The notes beneath the pieces are model-generated. The model did not search any database and was not told the origin of the DNA. It saw nothing but the letters and a program-made list of their open reading frames with translations. A stretch of DNA of 64,000 nucleotides from Paraescarpia echinospica (lineage: Eukaryota; Annelida; Polychaeta; Sabellida; Siboglinidae): the NCBI GenBank assembly GCA_020002185.1, contig CM034532.1, forward strand, positions 52,719,944 to 52,783,943, in the 5' to 3' direction. Positions 46,828 through 57,888 of this stretch are shown in pieces. Position numbers and translations under genes: made by a program. Position 1 is the first letter of the stretch. The number at the start of each line of letters is the position of its first letter.

Positions 46828-48100
46828 GTTTATACACATATGTAATGTAGGGCGTACTGTGTAATGTTGTGCACAGTTAAGATTAGAAGGATGATTATAG
46901 ATAAACCTATTACAAACATTATATTGCAACAAAATTGTCAACTTTGTATTGATATTGTTTATATACCATCAAGCAAACTTGATAGTACCAAACTCAACAA
47001 TGAAATAATATTTATACATCTGCATCAGAAAGTGATAGAGGAAAGCGAAGCAGGAAGAGAATGAATGGGCGGTGCCATAACATATAGGATGAGACAAGAG
47101 CAAGTAACAGAAGACAGGCTTACAACATCTTGAAGGACGTCACCAAGACAAAGCGTAGCAGACTCTCAAATTGACGAAAAGAATGGTATAGTTTGGAAAT
47201 AAGTAAATTTGAACAATTAATTTAACATTTATAAATGAACAATCATTGCATACCAACACTAGCGTGTGGTTTATTATGTGGCACATCTGTTGTTAATTTA
47301 TTTTTTAATTTGTGGCATTATTTGTAGATGCGACAGATCGGTTTCACTAAACATTTGAACGAAGGAACGCTACATAGTTATACAAAACAATGATTCAAGT
47401 GTAATCACAAATGTTACATCAATTATATTATAACATGCAAAATTATCAGACTGTGATAAACTCTGTTTACGTGAAATAGCAAGCACACCTGACTGTACCA
47501 AACTCAAAAAGAACATTGCCTGCACATTGCTATTTTGGAAAATACAAAGGTCTACTATAAATTAAACATTCCTTAAACTCTCAGTGCAAACCAAAATACG
47601 CATGTGGTTTATTTAGTGATATACTATGAAAAAGTTAAACTGTGGTATGGCCAGAGTAAGTACGTACGGTCATTCGACACCAGGCATAATAACACATACC
47701 TGCAATTGTAAATTTTGAATGCAATGACAATTAATCTAATAACAATATATGTTAATCGATTCCTGACGTCCCCAAACCATGACTAAACATGTTAAGCCAT
47801 TCAAAACGTATATGAATACAACCTCAGATACACTTAGAATGTTGGCGAACATCGTCTGTGAACAATGAATAAATAAACAAATGGTTGAAAATTTGTATAT
47901 GTTATTTCTTCGTATGCCAGTGTTGACTAGTTATATAACAAAATGGAATAACATTAACATTTAATACTAACATACATGTTCTTCCTAATAGTGCTTTATA
48001 ACGCAGTCATATATTTTTGCGCCTTAAGTAAGGTGTCATATAATATAAAATAATTATGTGCTAGATAATATTTTGAAACACACACCAATTATACAAAATA
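46828..48100. other. Intron-like spacer of unit 4
   Basis: No gene supported. Confidence 0.5.
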
Positions 48101-48420
48101 TGGAGTGGAGTGCAGTGGCGCACTTTGGACTCTCAACGGAGAGAACCCGGGTTCAAATCCTGTGCTGCGGTGACGAACCTGGGACAAGTTCATACACTCT
48201 ACATTGCACCAGTTCACTCAGCTATATGAATGAGTACCTGGCTATAGAAAATGGTGGATATTTGTGTATGAATAACCTTCGCGCATTAATTGCAGTGCGG
48301 CTAGATGCTTCCCAGAGAAGTCGAATTGGTGTTCGATTGAACAGGTCTGCCAGTCAGTAAAGTGTAAAGCGCTTTGAGCAATCCTGATGACTGGATACTA
48401 TGCTATAAGAACTTACCTTT
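48101..48420 (+). mobile_element. tRNA-derived SINE, unit 4
   Basis: B box at 48150-48160. Same A-box deletion as unit 3. Confidence 0.78.
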
Positions 48421-48437
48421 ATTTTACATTACATTAC

Positions 48438-48461
48438 TTTGTTCTGCAGGTAATGTGATTA
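48438..48461 (-). pseudogene. VITLPAEQ-type micro-exon with TTTCAC acceptor
   Basis: Unit 4 copy. Last exon base A. Confidence 0.45.
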
Positions 48462-48545
48462 GTGAAACCAAAGAAGACATCATGTGTACATTAACGAGTA
48501 TAACAATATCATTATATATATATACAGGCAAACATGGTACATTAC

Positions 48546-48569
48546 CTCGTTCTTGATCCAGTTGCTTTG
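48546..48569 (-). CDS. 24-nt micro-exon, peptide AKQLDQER
   Basis: Acceptor tttgtgtttcag, donor gtaatgtacc. Confidence 0.62.
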
Positions 48570-49000
48570 CTGAAACACAAAACAGTAATACTTTTCTAAC
48601 ACTTTATCCAAATTAAATATTTCAAAGCGTATCCTATATTTTCGAGTGACGATAAGAATGTTGACATTAATCGCATTAAAAAACACAAGACGTTTCACTG
48701 CTTACTTGCTTGACGAGTTTTTTAATTGTCATTCTAAACCGGTCATCGGTATATAATCTATTCTAAAACACGAATCTTGGGCTTTGATGGATTATGCTTT
48801 AAACCCACCCTTCCATATTACACTGTGGAGTTGACTAGTTATATAAAGAATGGAATAATGTTAATACTAACATACATTTTTCTTCCTAATAGTGCATTAT
48901 AATGCAGTCACATCAACACTGTAAATAAGGTCTCAAATAATGCAATATAAAATAACTAGATACTATTTTCAAACACACACAGGTACAAATTGTACATTAC

Positions 49001-49024
49001 CTTGTTCAGCAGATAATGTCACTA
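49001..49024 (-). CDS. 24-nt micro-exon, peptide VVTLSAEQ
   Basis: Acceptor tttgttttcag, donor gtaatgtaca. Confidence 0.62.
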
Positions 49025-49364
49025 CTGAAAACAAAGACATCATATGCACATTAAAGGGTATTAATTAAACAGCACCTGAGCTATGCATTTTAACAAGTTT
49101 CTAATCGTTATGAAGAATTACGTGTCTTTAAAGAAATAACGAGGTGTTCACGAAACAGCTGGATTCACATGTATGACAGGATTAAACACTTAAAGTTCGC
49201 TCATTGGTATATGGCACAGTTGTAAAACACCGTATTATGACAAGAGAAACATTAAGTTATGTGTAACTATTTTATTATTCAAAACTGGCCTAATGCAACC
49301 AAATATTAACGCATTTCAAAGAAGATGCTAATTAAGTCGTCTCAGATTAGTAAATGTTTGTAGG

Positions 49365-49483
<119 letters not shown>

Positions 49484-49496
49484 AATTATATATTAC

Positions 49497-49520
49497 CTTT
49501 TTCTTTGACGCGTTTCGCTT
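49497..49520 (-). CDS. 24-nt micro-exon, peptide EAKRVKEK
   Basis: Acceptor cttctcggtttcag, donor gtaatatata. Confidence 0.62.
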
Positions 49521-49698
49521 CTGAAACCGAGAAGTAGATTGTATGTACACACAATTAGATTAATTAACAACATACAGTATGACATGTCACTATCAGCTAA
49601 TTAATATGTCTTGCATTAGTAATTGTTACAAGGTTTCTTATTAAGTTATCACAAATTACATAAAACAAATGTTTTACTGTATAATGATATAATACAGT

Positions 49699-49722
49699 CT
49701 TCTTCGCGACATCTTCCTTATG
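49699..49722 (-). pseudogene. Decayed micro-exon, unit 4
   Basis: Acceptor tttcat, donor lost. Confidence 0.4.
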
Positions 49723-51345
49723 AAACTGAGCAGTTCATTGCATATAAACGCAATAAGAATAATTCGTATGTATCAAAAATTATGCATTTCTAGATATAAT
49801 AGATTAAGAATAACAATTACATTAGAAATTATATTAAAGACAATTATCCAACCATACTAGCATAGTGACAAACAAACAGGCAGACAGAGAAACATACAGA
49901 CAAAAGTTCTTTATTTTGACCCATATACATATCACTCAATAAGTGAGTGTAAAGGCATCAATAAAATATACAAATATAGTATACCAATTGTACCGTGCAG
50001 GTCAGGGAGATTCTCACTAAGGCTTAAAAAGCTGATCTTATGAGAACCATCTAAATATATTAATGACAGATCCTGGTATATCAAAATAATAGCATATACA
50101 TATAAACACAATAAGTCAGGTAAGGCTTACAGGATGACATTTTACATGATTATGGTTTGAATGGTTATCCATCCAAAGAGGTACACATAAGTGCTTATTC
50201 TTATTTGTTGTTCATTCATAAAACAAATAATGACGTTTAACATATATTGCAAAAAGCTGTGACTGTAAATTTAACTGTTTATTAAATCGGTGCATTATTG
50301 ATTGTATGCGGCAAGGTGTCAATCTGAGACGTTGTTTCGCAAATTCGTTTTGTACCCTGATTGTGTGTACACTGTGTATTGTAATGTGTAGTGTTGAACT
50401 TGTGAATGCTGTTGTTCTGATGAAGCGGTCAATTTTGAAGGTAAACAGGAAGTTTGTCAAGTACGAATATATAATGGAGTTCTAGTTCATGTGATATCAA
50501 TATGTGTTCTATTTTACTAACAATGGTTCAATGTGAGCATTATATTTACTCTTACACTAATAATTCGGACAAGACTCATTTGAAGTTTCAGAATTCTGCC
50601 ACATTTGTAACCCCAAGCGACTACGCCTTAGCTTAACTGTGATAATACATGTGTATCATACAATATGATCTTTATATTAAGAGGTAATAGTGTACTAGCT
50701 ACCATGGCTGTACATCGTCTGGTATTTTACATAAATATCAAAAGAAAACAACTGCATGTGTTCTGTGTGATACACACATGTATGCTTTACTGGGACTTGT
50801 GTACATAATGTTTTTATTACAAGTATAATCACAATAACCAATGCTACATAAATTACATCAAAACAAGCAAAATTACCATATTGTTGTAAAATATTTTTTT
50901 TAAAAACAATGATACTTAGTTGTAGCAAACTCAAACACATAAAATTTTTCACACATCTGCATTTGGAAATATGTCAATTTCCACGGTCAATTAATCATTC
51001 ATTTAGTTACTTTCAATGCAAGCCAAAATACGACTGTGTTGTACTTAGTGGTTTATTACTTAAAAGGGTAAACTATGGAATGGTCAGAGTAAGTACGGTA
51101 AGTCCACATCAGGCATGTTAACGAATACATGAGGACCTAACATGTTATTTTTAAGTTTTAAATGCAAGGAATATGTATCTTATCACAATAACCGTTATCT
51201 TAGTCGATTACTGACGTCCTCAAACAATGGTCTGGCATGTTATACATTTCAAAATCTTAAAACATAATTGTTACTATATTTGTTATTAAGTTCACATATA
51301 TTACATCATACATATATACTAATGTATAGATAAATGATATATTAC
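49723..51345. other. Intron-like spacer at the end of unit 4
   Basis: No gene supported. Confidence 0.5.
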
Positions 51346-51369
51346 CTTCTTCTGCTTGTACTCTTGCTT
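51346..51369 (-). CDS. 24-nt micro-exon, peptide EARVQAEE
   Basis: Acceptor atttctttgtttcag, donor gtaatatatc. Confidence 0.62.
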
Positions 51370-51581
51370 CTGAAACAAAGAAATATAATGCATGTACATA
51401 AAAATAATCTACCTGTATCCAAAATTATATCTAGTTAGAATAAGAACTATAATTAATGTTGTAATTACTGAGAAACAATTTGCCAAACATACTAGAATAT
51501 TGTTCTGTTCTGGTTGTGCATAGACCGGTATTTTACATGAACGGCAAAAGGAAACGATTGCGACTGTGTTTCCGTTTATAC

Positions 51582-51782
51582 CAACGGTTCTTAACCTTTT
51601 TTGGCCGCATCCCAAATTCCGGTCGTTGAACTTGTTTGGCGACCAATGCCTTCAGACAGTTAACTTGTGACGAGTGATAACGTAAATAAAAATAAAAGGA
51701 ACATACGGCCAGTCGCTTGACACTGGAAACTCTTCGCGACCCATTCAAAATGGCTTCTGGCCACAGGGGTTAAGAACCGCTG
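51582..51782. mobile_element. hAT-type MITE, unit 5
   Basis: Same TIRs and GTTTATAC duplication. Confidence 0.88.
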
Positions 51783-52659
51783 GTTTATACACATAAGTAT
51801 GTAGGGCGTACTGTGATGTGCACAGTTATGATTAGAAGGATGATTATAAATAAACCTATTACAAACATTATATTGCAACATAAACAATTGCCAACTTGAT
51901 ATTGTTTATATACCATCAAGCAAACTTGATAGTACCAAACTCAACAATGAAATAATATTTACACATCTGCATCAGAAAGTGAATGCGGAAAGCGAAGGAG
52001 GAAGAGAATTAATGGGCGTTGCCATAAGATATAGGACGGGACAAGAGCAAGAAACAGGAGACAGGCTTACAACATCTTGAAAGACGTCACCAAGACAAAG
52101 CGTATGAAACTCTCACATTGACGACAAGAATGGTATAGTTTGGAAATAATTAAATTTGAACAATTAATTTAACATTCGTAAATGAACAATCATTGCATAC
52201 CAACACTAGCGTGTTGTTTATTATGTGGTGCATCTGTTGTTAATTTATGTTTTTTATTTGTGTCATTATCTGTAGATGCGACAGATCGGTTTCACGAAAC
52301 ATTTGAACAAAGGATCGTTACATAGTTATGCACAATTGTTCGCAATGTTCTGTGTGTACTACATGGATATTTTAGGTTATGTAATCTATGTCAAACACAC
52401 ATGTACACTAGGAATGCTTCGTGATACCGGTCCCATGCCTGTTAACAATGACATGAAAACATTTAATGGATGGTAATTAAATCATATTTGAATGCCGCTC
52501 CTCGTATTCCAAACCACAGTCTATAATTTTAAACTATTCAACGCACTGAGCAATAAATTCTGCTAAAGCCGTTTTTATTCAAATAACAACTGGTTGTGTG
52601 TTTGTAGTGGCGTAACTAGAATATTTGCCAACGTATCTACACGTAAAATTGTACATTAC

Positions 52660-52683
52660 CTCGTTCTTTCTTCAACTGCATTG
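52660..52683 (-). CDS. 24-nt micro-exon, peptide AMQLKKER
   Basis: Acceptor attttttttcag, donor gtaatgtaca. It is a diverged relative of AKQLDQER whose introns no longer resemble those of the units. Conservation of exon length and phase here is therefore informative. Confidence 0.62.
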
Positions 52684-52751
52684 CTGAAAAAAATAATAAT
52701 AGCACTCTATCAGTTTAATTTGGAATACACGATAAGACTCCACGCAGCTAT

Positions 52752-52775
52752 CAGAAGCTGTGTGGCGTCTCACTT
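52752..52775 (-). pseudogene. Micro-exon with lost donor, peptide EVRRHTAS
   Basis: Good acceptor ctccttggtttcag and open phase 1, but the donor reads atagct. The normal ...AEE end is replaced by HTAS, so the 3' half has decayed. Confidence 0.4.
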
Positions 52776-53429
52776 CTGAAACCAAGGAGTTGGTTGCATG
52801 TACACAAAGTAAGAATAATTTATCTTATCCAAAATGCCATGTCCCCAGATTACAATAAGAACAACACTGTTTTTTTTATTATATTACAAAAGCACTTGAC
52901 AAACAAACTACAATGTTTTAAATTATTGATATAAAATAAACAATCATTCAATCAATAAAGTACTGGTATGTTTCTGTCTATATAATTGAGTCTTACAAGA
53001 ACATTAAAAGAAAACGGTTGCCTCTGTTCCCAAGCTATTGCTTTCGTTTTATACACATCATATGTAAAGCCAACTGAGCAGTGACATAATTACACAACAT
53101 TGATTACACTTTTTCTTTACAAATGGTATATGTATCATTATACTATAACACGCAACATCACCATGATGATCTAAAATTACAATATGTACACAACATCAAG
53201 CACACACTGTTTTACCAAATTAGGTAATGATACATTATTTGCACATCTGCATTTTGGAAATAACTCAATGTCCATAATTAACTGAACATCCATCTGTACC
53301 ACTAATGCATACCAACATTATTGTGTTTTATATTCAGGCTTATGTATTTTATTGCTACAAGGTTTTGTATTAAATTAACAGAAATTACATCAAACAAATA
53401 TATTACTGTATAAATAACTTATATAATAC
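52776..53429. other. Intron-like spacer
   Basis: AT-rich. A weak echo of the unit sequence is seen around 53000-53300 (aaaacggttgcctctgttccc also at 7020, written as blocks). No gene supported. Confidence 0.4.
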
Positions 53430-53453
53430 CTTCTTCTTCGCGGAGTACTGTTA
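53430..53453 (-). CDS. 24-nt micro-exon, peptide VTVLREEE
   Basis: Acceptor cttcagtttcag, donor gtattatata. Phase 0 would start with a stop (TAA); phase 1 is open. Confidence 0.55.
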
Positions 53454-53539
53454 CTGAAACTGAAGAATTGATAGTGTATAAATACAAGAACAATAATTCA
53501 TATGTATAAAAAATTATCTGTCAATACACTTTTTATTTT

Positions 53540-54085
53540 TTTAATTTAAACAACATTGCTGCTCTTACTACGGATCTCCACAATGGGATCTCCAGAGTAA
53601 AAATGTTGGCACTGTATGCATAGCATGGAGAAATGTGCTTACATAGTTGTAGGGCTAGCACCACTTACACACAGTTAGTTGGTTATGTTACATCTTTGTA
53701 ATCGGATAGTTTACCATTATTGGTAATGTTAAAGCAAAGGTTCACAACATCTATTAATAAAGCCATGAATTATAATTCACCGATTATAAGCAGTGTTGCC
53801 AAGTTATCTATTGAAAATCCATGGTCAAATTGTAATGCAAATTACCGTAACATCCTAAATGAATGTAATACAATTCATGTTGTGTCTGCATATGATATCG
53901 GTCGTCTGTGGAAGGCTGGTGTATTGAATGAAATAGTATCTAATATGAATGTTTTATCCGAAATGTTAGAAATCAGAAATGGTTCAAGACGATGATGAGG
54001 TCAGCTGTATCATTACAAAAATTACTATATTGTAAAGAATGTACATACAATTTCCATTCTTAATGTGCGAGAATAAAATGTTATT
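53540..54085 (+). mobile_element. Non-LTR retrotransposon 3' fragment
   Basis: The open frame 53720-53995 reads KQRFTTSINKAMNYNSPIIS, then NPWSNCNANYRNILNECNT and ends EMLEIRNGSRR. This fits the C-terminal tail after the RT thumb in CR1/L2-like elements (from memory). Upstream remnants CRASTTYTQLVGY in the same frame family support this. The 3' end has AATAAA at 54072-54077 and an attattattatt-type tail. Heavily 5' truncated. Confidence 0.5.
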
Positions 54086-54239
54086 ATTATTTACACAACG
54101 ACATTTTGGAAATACGTCAATTTCCACGATCATTTAACAATAGTATAGTAGGTGGTCCAGCGCGGGCAACATCCGTTTTCCGTTGTGCATGTACAAAAGT
54201 ACCCGGATGTAGGTCAAGTATCCGGATGTAGGTCAAGTG

Positions 54240-54690
54240 ACGCCACCTGCCACGGAGGTCGTGAACTAAAACAGCGCCCCTAGCGGATAGGCCATCAACA
54301 AAATTAGCGCCACCTGGCGAAATTTGAATAAAAAAAAATTTCCCTGGCGGAACTTTTATGAACTAAAACAGCGCCACCTAGCTGTTTTTTATGAACTAAA
54401 TATATGGTCCGAAATTCAGTACTCCCAAAAGTTGTGCTTCTTATTTTGACCAGTAACGCCACCTGGCGGAATTTTTCGCGAACTAAATTTTCACCTGGCG
54501 AATATGTTGTGAACTACAAGTGGTGCTACCTGACGGATAAGGGTTGAACTAAATATATGAGTACTGCCAAAATTCGTGTCTCTTGCGCGCAATGGAGCCC
54601 CCTGACAGATAGATAATGAACTACACACATCATCCCTGGCGGACAAGTGTTGAACTAAATATATGAGTACTGCGTAAAGTAGTATCTCTT
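54240..54690. repeat. Subterminal imperfect repeats with CGCCACCTGGCGG-like cores
   Basis: Repeated units of about 70-110 bp made of gcgccacctggcgga-like cores and gaactaaatatatgagtactg. Mirror copies are at 61080-61430. Confidence 0.75.
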
Positions 54691-54765
54691 GTTTCTTTTT
54701 TCTCTTTTTACTCTAAAATTAGGTCAGTGACGTGGTTAAATAGGTCAAAGACGTCATTAAAAAGG

Positions 54766-54785
54766 CCATTGCGCATGCGCAATGG
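54766..54785. promoter_or_regulatory. 20-bp palindrome with NRF-1-type core
   Basis: Perfect palindrome around TGCGCATGCGCA, which matches the NRF-1/Ewg consensus. Copied at 60974-60993 in the other arm. Confidence 0.5.
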
Positions 54786-55062
54786 TGTCTTTTCTTATGT
54801 CCCGTAGGTTGTCGATAATTTTTTAGGTATAGTGCCCCCTAGCCTATACATTTACAACCATAAAAAAGGTCCAATACCGAAGAATAGATAGAGAACTAAT
54901 AAAATTAGTCAAATTATGTCATTTCTGGTTACCATACAGATATACGAACTTTCCATCACTCTGTTTGTAAATTTGTGCCTGTCTATGTCTCTTATTACTT
55001 GCATACGTCGATTGCTTCCTGTGTTAACAAATAGGTGTTTGTTAATTTTTATGTACCTATAG

Positions 55063-55367
55063 GAACTAAACCCTATGTTAGAACATAGGAGGTTGTCCCA
55101 TGTTAAAGGATAGGAGGTAAACTCTATGTTAATGGATAGGAAGTTTTCCTATGTTAAAGGATAGGAGGTAAACTCTATGTTAATGGATAGGAAGTTTCCC
55201 CATGTTAAAGAATAGGACATTTTCTCCATGTTAAAATATAGGGAATTTTTCCCATGTTAAAGGATAGGAGGTAAACTCCATGTTAATGGATAGGAAGTTT
55301 CCCCATGTTAAACGATAGGACGTTTTCTCCATGTTAAAGGATAGGCCATTTTCTCCATGTTAAACAT
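55063..55367. repeat. Minisatellite, about 25-30 bp units (left arm)
   Basis: Roughly ten units of the type ccatgttaaaggatagg followed by gtaaactct, aagtttcc or cattttct. Reverse-oriented clusters lie at 58464-58510, 58795-58960 and 60350-60690. Confidence 0.85.
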
Positions 55368-55470
55368 CAATTCAATGTATCGTAAAGGTATATGACGGCA
55401 TTTTGAATCGTTTTGAGCTCTCGTCACAAAAGAGTATTAGCTATTCTCATAGGTTAGAAATTTCGTGTTC

Positions 55471-55493
55471 GTTCGGCACGCTAACGTGACCTT
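55471..55493 (+). promoter_or_regulatory. Shared upstream cassette, left arm
   Basis: gttcggcacgctaacgtgac then ctt, 19 bp before a TATA box. The same cassette (with cccacgtg) is at 56356 and, inverted, at 60219. Confidence 0.6.
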
Positions 55494-55511
55494 TATGTTC
55501 TGTCGAACTGT

Positions 55512-55520
55512 TATAAAAGG
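55512..55520 (+). promoter_or_regulatory. TATA box of the left-arm gene
   Basis: TATAAAAGG, 52 bp before the ATG at 55564. Confidence 0.6.
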
Positions 55521-55563
55521 CCTGCGTCTATTTTTGTGGTCATTATATCTTACATTTTGGAAG

Positions 55564-55887
55564 ATGAACAACATGACTAGTGATAACGTCCGACAAGAGA
55601 GTTTGCTACCGAAGAGACAGCCTACTCCGGCTACGGGCCCACTCGACCTCTCGATCCCGACAAGCAACCCGGACCAACAGTCAACGGCCAGTTCAACGAC
55701 CAGTTCGACGACCAAACCAATTTCGTATCTGTCATCAGCCCCGACAACCAATCCAACAAGCAACCCGACGTCTTCACCTCCGACGAAACGTCGGAAGCTT
55801 TTGCCTCGTTATGCCTGCTGCATGTGTGGCAGTACCTTCAGTTATAAAGGGAGTTGGAATATTCATGTGAAGCAGGGCTACTGCTAA
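55564..55887 (+). CDS. Left-arm protein with a C2HC-type finger
   Basis: A 107-residue frame from the ATG 52 bp after a TATA box. It starts MNNMTSDNVRQESLLPKRQ, then has a Ser/Thr/Pro-rich low-complexity region (about residues 25-75), a basic TKRRKLLPR, and one finger of pattern CX2C-X12-H-X5-C (CCMCG ... HVKQGYC) at the end. The stop TAA is followed in the +1 frame by a basic stretch KERKQDKQRRRKEQLEEL up to a GTAAGT donor at 55943. A 143-bp intron with a TTTCAG acceptor ending at 56085 then leads into RERNRIAAFLDT. So the gene may originally have continued through a second exon. The right-arm copy shares the first part but lost the finger. Function unknown; DNA or RNA binding is a guess from the finger. 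Confidence 0.5.
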   Translation: MNNMTSDNVRQESLLPKRQPTPATGPLDLSIPTSNPDQQSTASSTTSSTTKPISYLSSAPTTNPTSNPTSSPPTKRRKLLPRYACCMCGSTFSYKGSWNIHVKQGYC

Positions 55888-55942
55888 AGAAAGGAAGCAA
55901 GATAAGCAGCGGCGACGTAAAGAACAACTTGAAGAGCTAATA

Positions 55943-56085
55943 GTAAGTTTCAATTTCTCATAGTGTTCAAATGCTATTCAGGTCTTGTTCTAAGTCAAAG
56001 CCTGCTACAAAGAACATAATATTATATTTCTCTTATACATACCAGTTGACCATTCATTATTAAACTCATCGCTTCACTGTTTCAG
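55943..56085 (+). other. Candidate intron, left-arm gene
   Basis: GTAAGT ... ttcactgtttcag, 143 bp. The acceptor is conserved in the right arm (59880), but the donor there fell in the 240-bp deletion. Confidence 0.45.
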
Positions 56086-56297
56086 CTGCGAGAAAGGAAT
56101 CGTATTGCAGCATTTCTCGATACTTCTCCCTCTTTCCCCCTGTTGCGGCAAATATCGACACTCCAAGCGATTGTCTCCACTGCTAAATACACCCAAGCAG
56201 TGCAAGGAGAAACGACGACAGTCTTTACATAGTAGAGTTGAACTTATTTCAAATGGTTGCCTGTTTGCAAACTGGTTTGAACTGGTATTCGCTGTGT
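56086..56297 (+). pseudogene. Left-arm copy of the second exon, frameshifted
   Basis: Reads LRERNRIAAFLDTSPSFPLL and reaches TAG at about 56230. Compared with the right arm it has one extra base in the ctccctcttt run, which shifts the frame. Similarity to the right arm ends at about 56297. Confidence 0.5.
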
Positions 56298-56355
56298 AAG
56301 TCTGATCTACTCTACAGCCCGTGAATGTGTATTTTCTACTCTGCAGTCCGTGCTC

Positions 56356-56377
56356 GTTCGGCACGCCCACGTGACCT
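56356..56377 (+). promoter_or_regulatory. Shared upstream cassette, spacer gene
   Basis: gttcggcacgcccacgtgac ctt, ahead of the TATA box at 56396. Confidence 0.6.
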
Positions 56378-56395
56378 TTCGGCACATTCACTAAC

Positions 56396-56403
56396 TATAT
56401 AAG
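56396..56403 (+). promoter_or_regulatory. TATA box of the spacer gene
   Basis: TATATAAG, 66 bp before the ATG at 56462. Confidence 0.6.
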
Positions 56404-56461
56404 CGCTATGTTTTGTCAATCGGCTCATCATTCGTATTACGACGCCATCACGCCTAACATC

Positions 56462-56950
56462 ATGTTGAAGATACCTTATTACCGACCTTCCGATGCGGCA
56501 GACTGGAGCGATGAGGATGAGCCAACGAACCGACACATCATGCCGGTGACCAAACGCCCTTGCGTGCCGACGTAACCAGAGGGCGAGGACATCTGGTACA
56601 CTAGGCTCTGCGATGTACCAACTTTCGCTTCTGACGATGACACAATTTCTGCCGACACGGTCGATGTACCAACTTCCGCTCCTGACGATGTCACAATTTC
56701 TGCCGACTTGGTCGATATGCCAACTTCCGCTCTTGACGATGTCACAATTTCTGCCGATACGGCCGATGTGACAACTTCTATCGATGGTACCAATGTAACA
56801 ACGACCGCTCCTGAAGACGTCACAACTTCTACTCAAATGACCAATGTCAAAATTTTTGGGTTAGCATTAGGATTAGGGTTGGGGTTAGGGTTAAGGTTAG
56901 GATTTCGGGCAGCGTTAGGGTTAGGATTAGCGTCAAAATTAGCTCCATAA
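56462..56950 (+). pseudogene. Acidic Ser/Thr repeat protein, one in-frame stop
   Basis: From the ATG after the TATA box: MLKIPYYRPSDAADWSDEDE, a short conserved-looking start, then TAA at 56573-56575. The same frame then stays open for 125 codons. It contains about five repeats of 17 residues of the type DVPTSAPDDVTISADTV, then a Gly/Leu-rich end encoded by degenerate ttaggg repeats (56861-56940). The product without the stop would be 162 residues. The frame match on both sides of the stop suggests recent damage or readthrough. No known family. Confidence 0.45.
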
Positions 56951-57556
56951 CCAAGGTGTGCAAAGCTGAACTCTCAAGACGACACTACCCATGTGTAGTA
57001 TCAAGTGTTGGTTCCAAGACTCCGTTTCGAAACAGTGACGAAACACTATGAAACAAATGGTTCTGACACTAATGGAGGATGAGGTTGATTAAAGACTGGT
57101 TGACTCTCTGGAACAATACCGCAACCAAGTATCCGAACCGACTTTGTTGGACCCACAAGGCTCCTCGCCGTATGGCAGGCAAGACTGAAGTAGTGAGATG
57201 CGGTATCGTCTTGTACACAATTAAACTTTGCAAGACTCTGTACCAATGTCTAGTCTCTGATTCTTGTAGTTGTGGAGTGTGACATGTAAATACGTTTTTG
57301 TTGTACATGAATAAAAGGTGCAAACCTCATCTTGTGTCTTTTTCATAGTGTAATGCAAAGCATGTGTTGGGAACCTTACTAATAGCCTTACACAAACAGG
57401 CAAAGTCGACCTCTTTGAGGGACAAGAAACTCGGAATAGACGGGTTACTGCGACAATGGAAGAGATATCGCACGAGACTACGGATGAGAATTACTAATCT
57501 ACCGCGCTGAAACACTAAAAGCGTGGAGGAGGAGGGATAGAGATGGACGGGTTATT
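56951..57556. other. Spacer sequence without a supported gene
   Basis: AATAAA at 57310-57315 could end the transcript of the preceding gene. The frames around 57046-57515 on the minus strand have no recognisable pattern. Confidence 0.4.
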
Positions 57557-57761
57557 GCGTGACATCCCTCCTCTTTCAGGCAAATAGACGGGTTATCGCG
57601 TCAAATCCCTCCTCTTTCAAGCAAATAGACGGGTTATCGCGTCAAATCCATCCTCTTTCAGGCAAATAGACGGGGTATCGCGTCAAATCACTCCTCTTTC
57701 AGGCAAATAGACGGGTTGTCGCGTCAAAGCCCTCCTCTTTCAGGCAAATAGACGGGTTATC
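57557..57761. repeat. 41-bp repeat, exactly 5 copies
   Basis: Five units of 41 bp (205 bp in total) of the type gcgtcaaatccctcctcttt + caggcaaatagacgggttat + c, with few changes. They end 47 bp before a TATA box. Confidence 0.92.
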
Positions 57762-57807
57762 GCGTGAGATTTCACCGATTCGACGGAATTCCATTGCAAT
57801 AGGCAGG

Positions 57808-57814
57808 TATAAAA
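57808..57814 (+). promoter_or_regulatory. TATA box of the finger-protein gene
   Basis: TATAAAA, 81 bp before the ATG at 57889 and directly after the 41-bp array. Confidence 0.6.
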
Positions 57815-57888
57815 CGAGTTGTACAAACCAAACTTAGACCGCCGAGAGCCATTCCGTTCTTTACGTTTGAACAGTAAACACGTACATC

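Larger units (their letters stand above)
51346..52330. repeat. Partial tandem unit 5
   Basis: Starts with the EARVQAEE exon and MITE and matches unit 4 to about 52330 (ggatcgttacatagttat), then diverges. This is the array's right edge. Confidence 0.85.
54141..56297. repeat. Left inverted arm
   Basis: Inverted counterpart of 59672-61478. It contains about 240 bp (around 55735-55975) that the right arm lacks. Confidence 0.85.

Noticed and set aside
56861..56940. Telomere or interstitial telomeric block
   Set aside because: Short and degenerate ttaggg-like units inside an ORF frame; no extended array.
57557..57761. CRISPR-like array
   Set aside because: Head-to-tail 41-bp repeats without spacers, in a eukaryotic setting.
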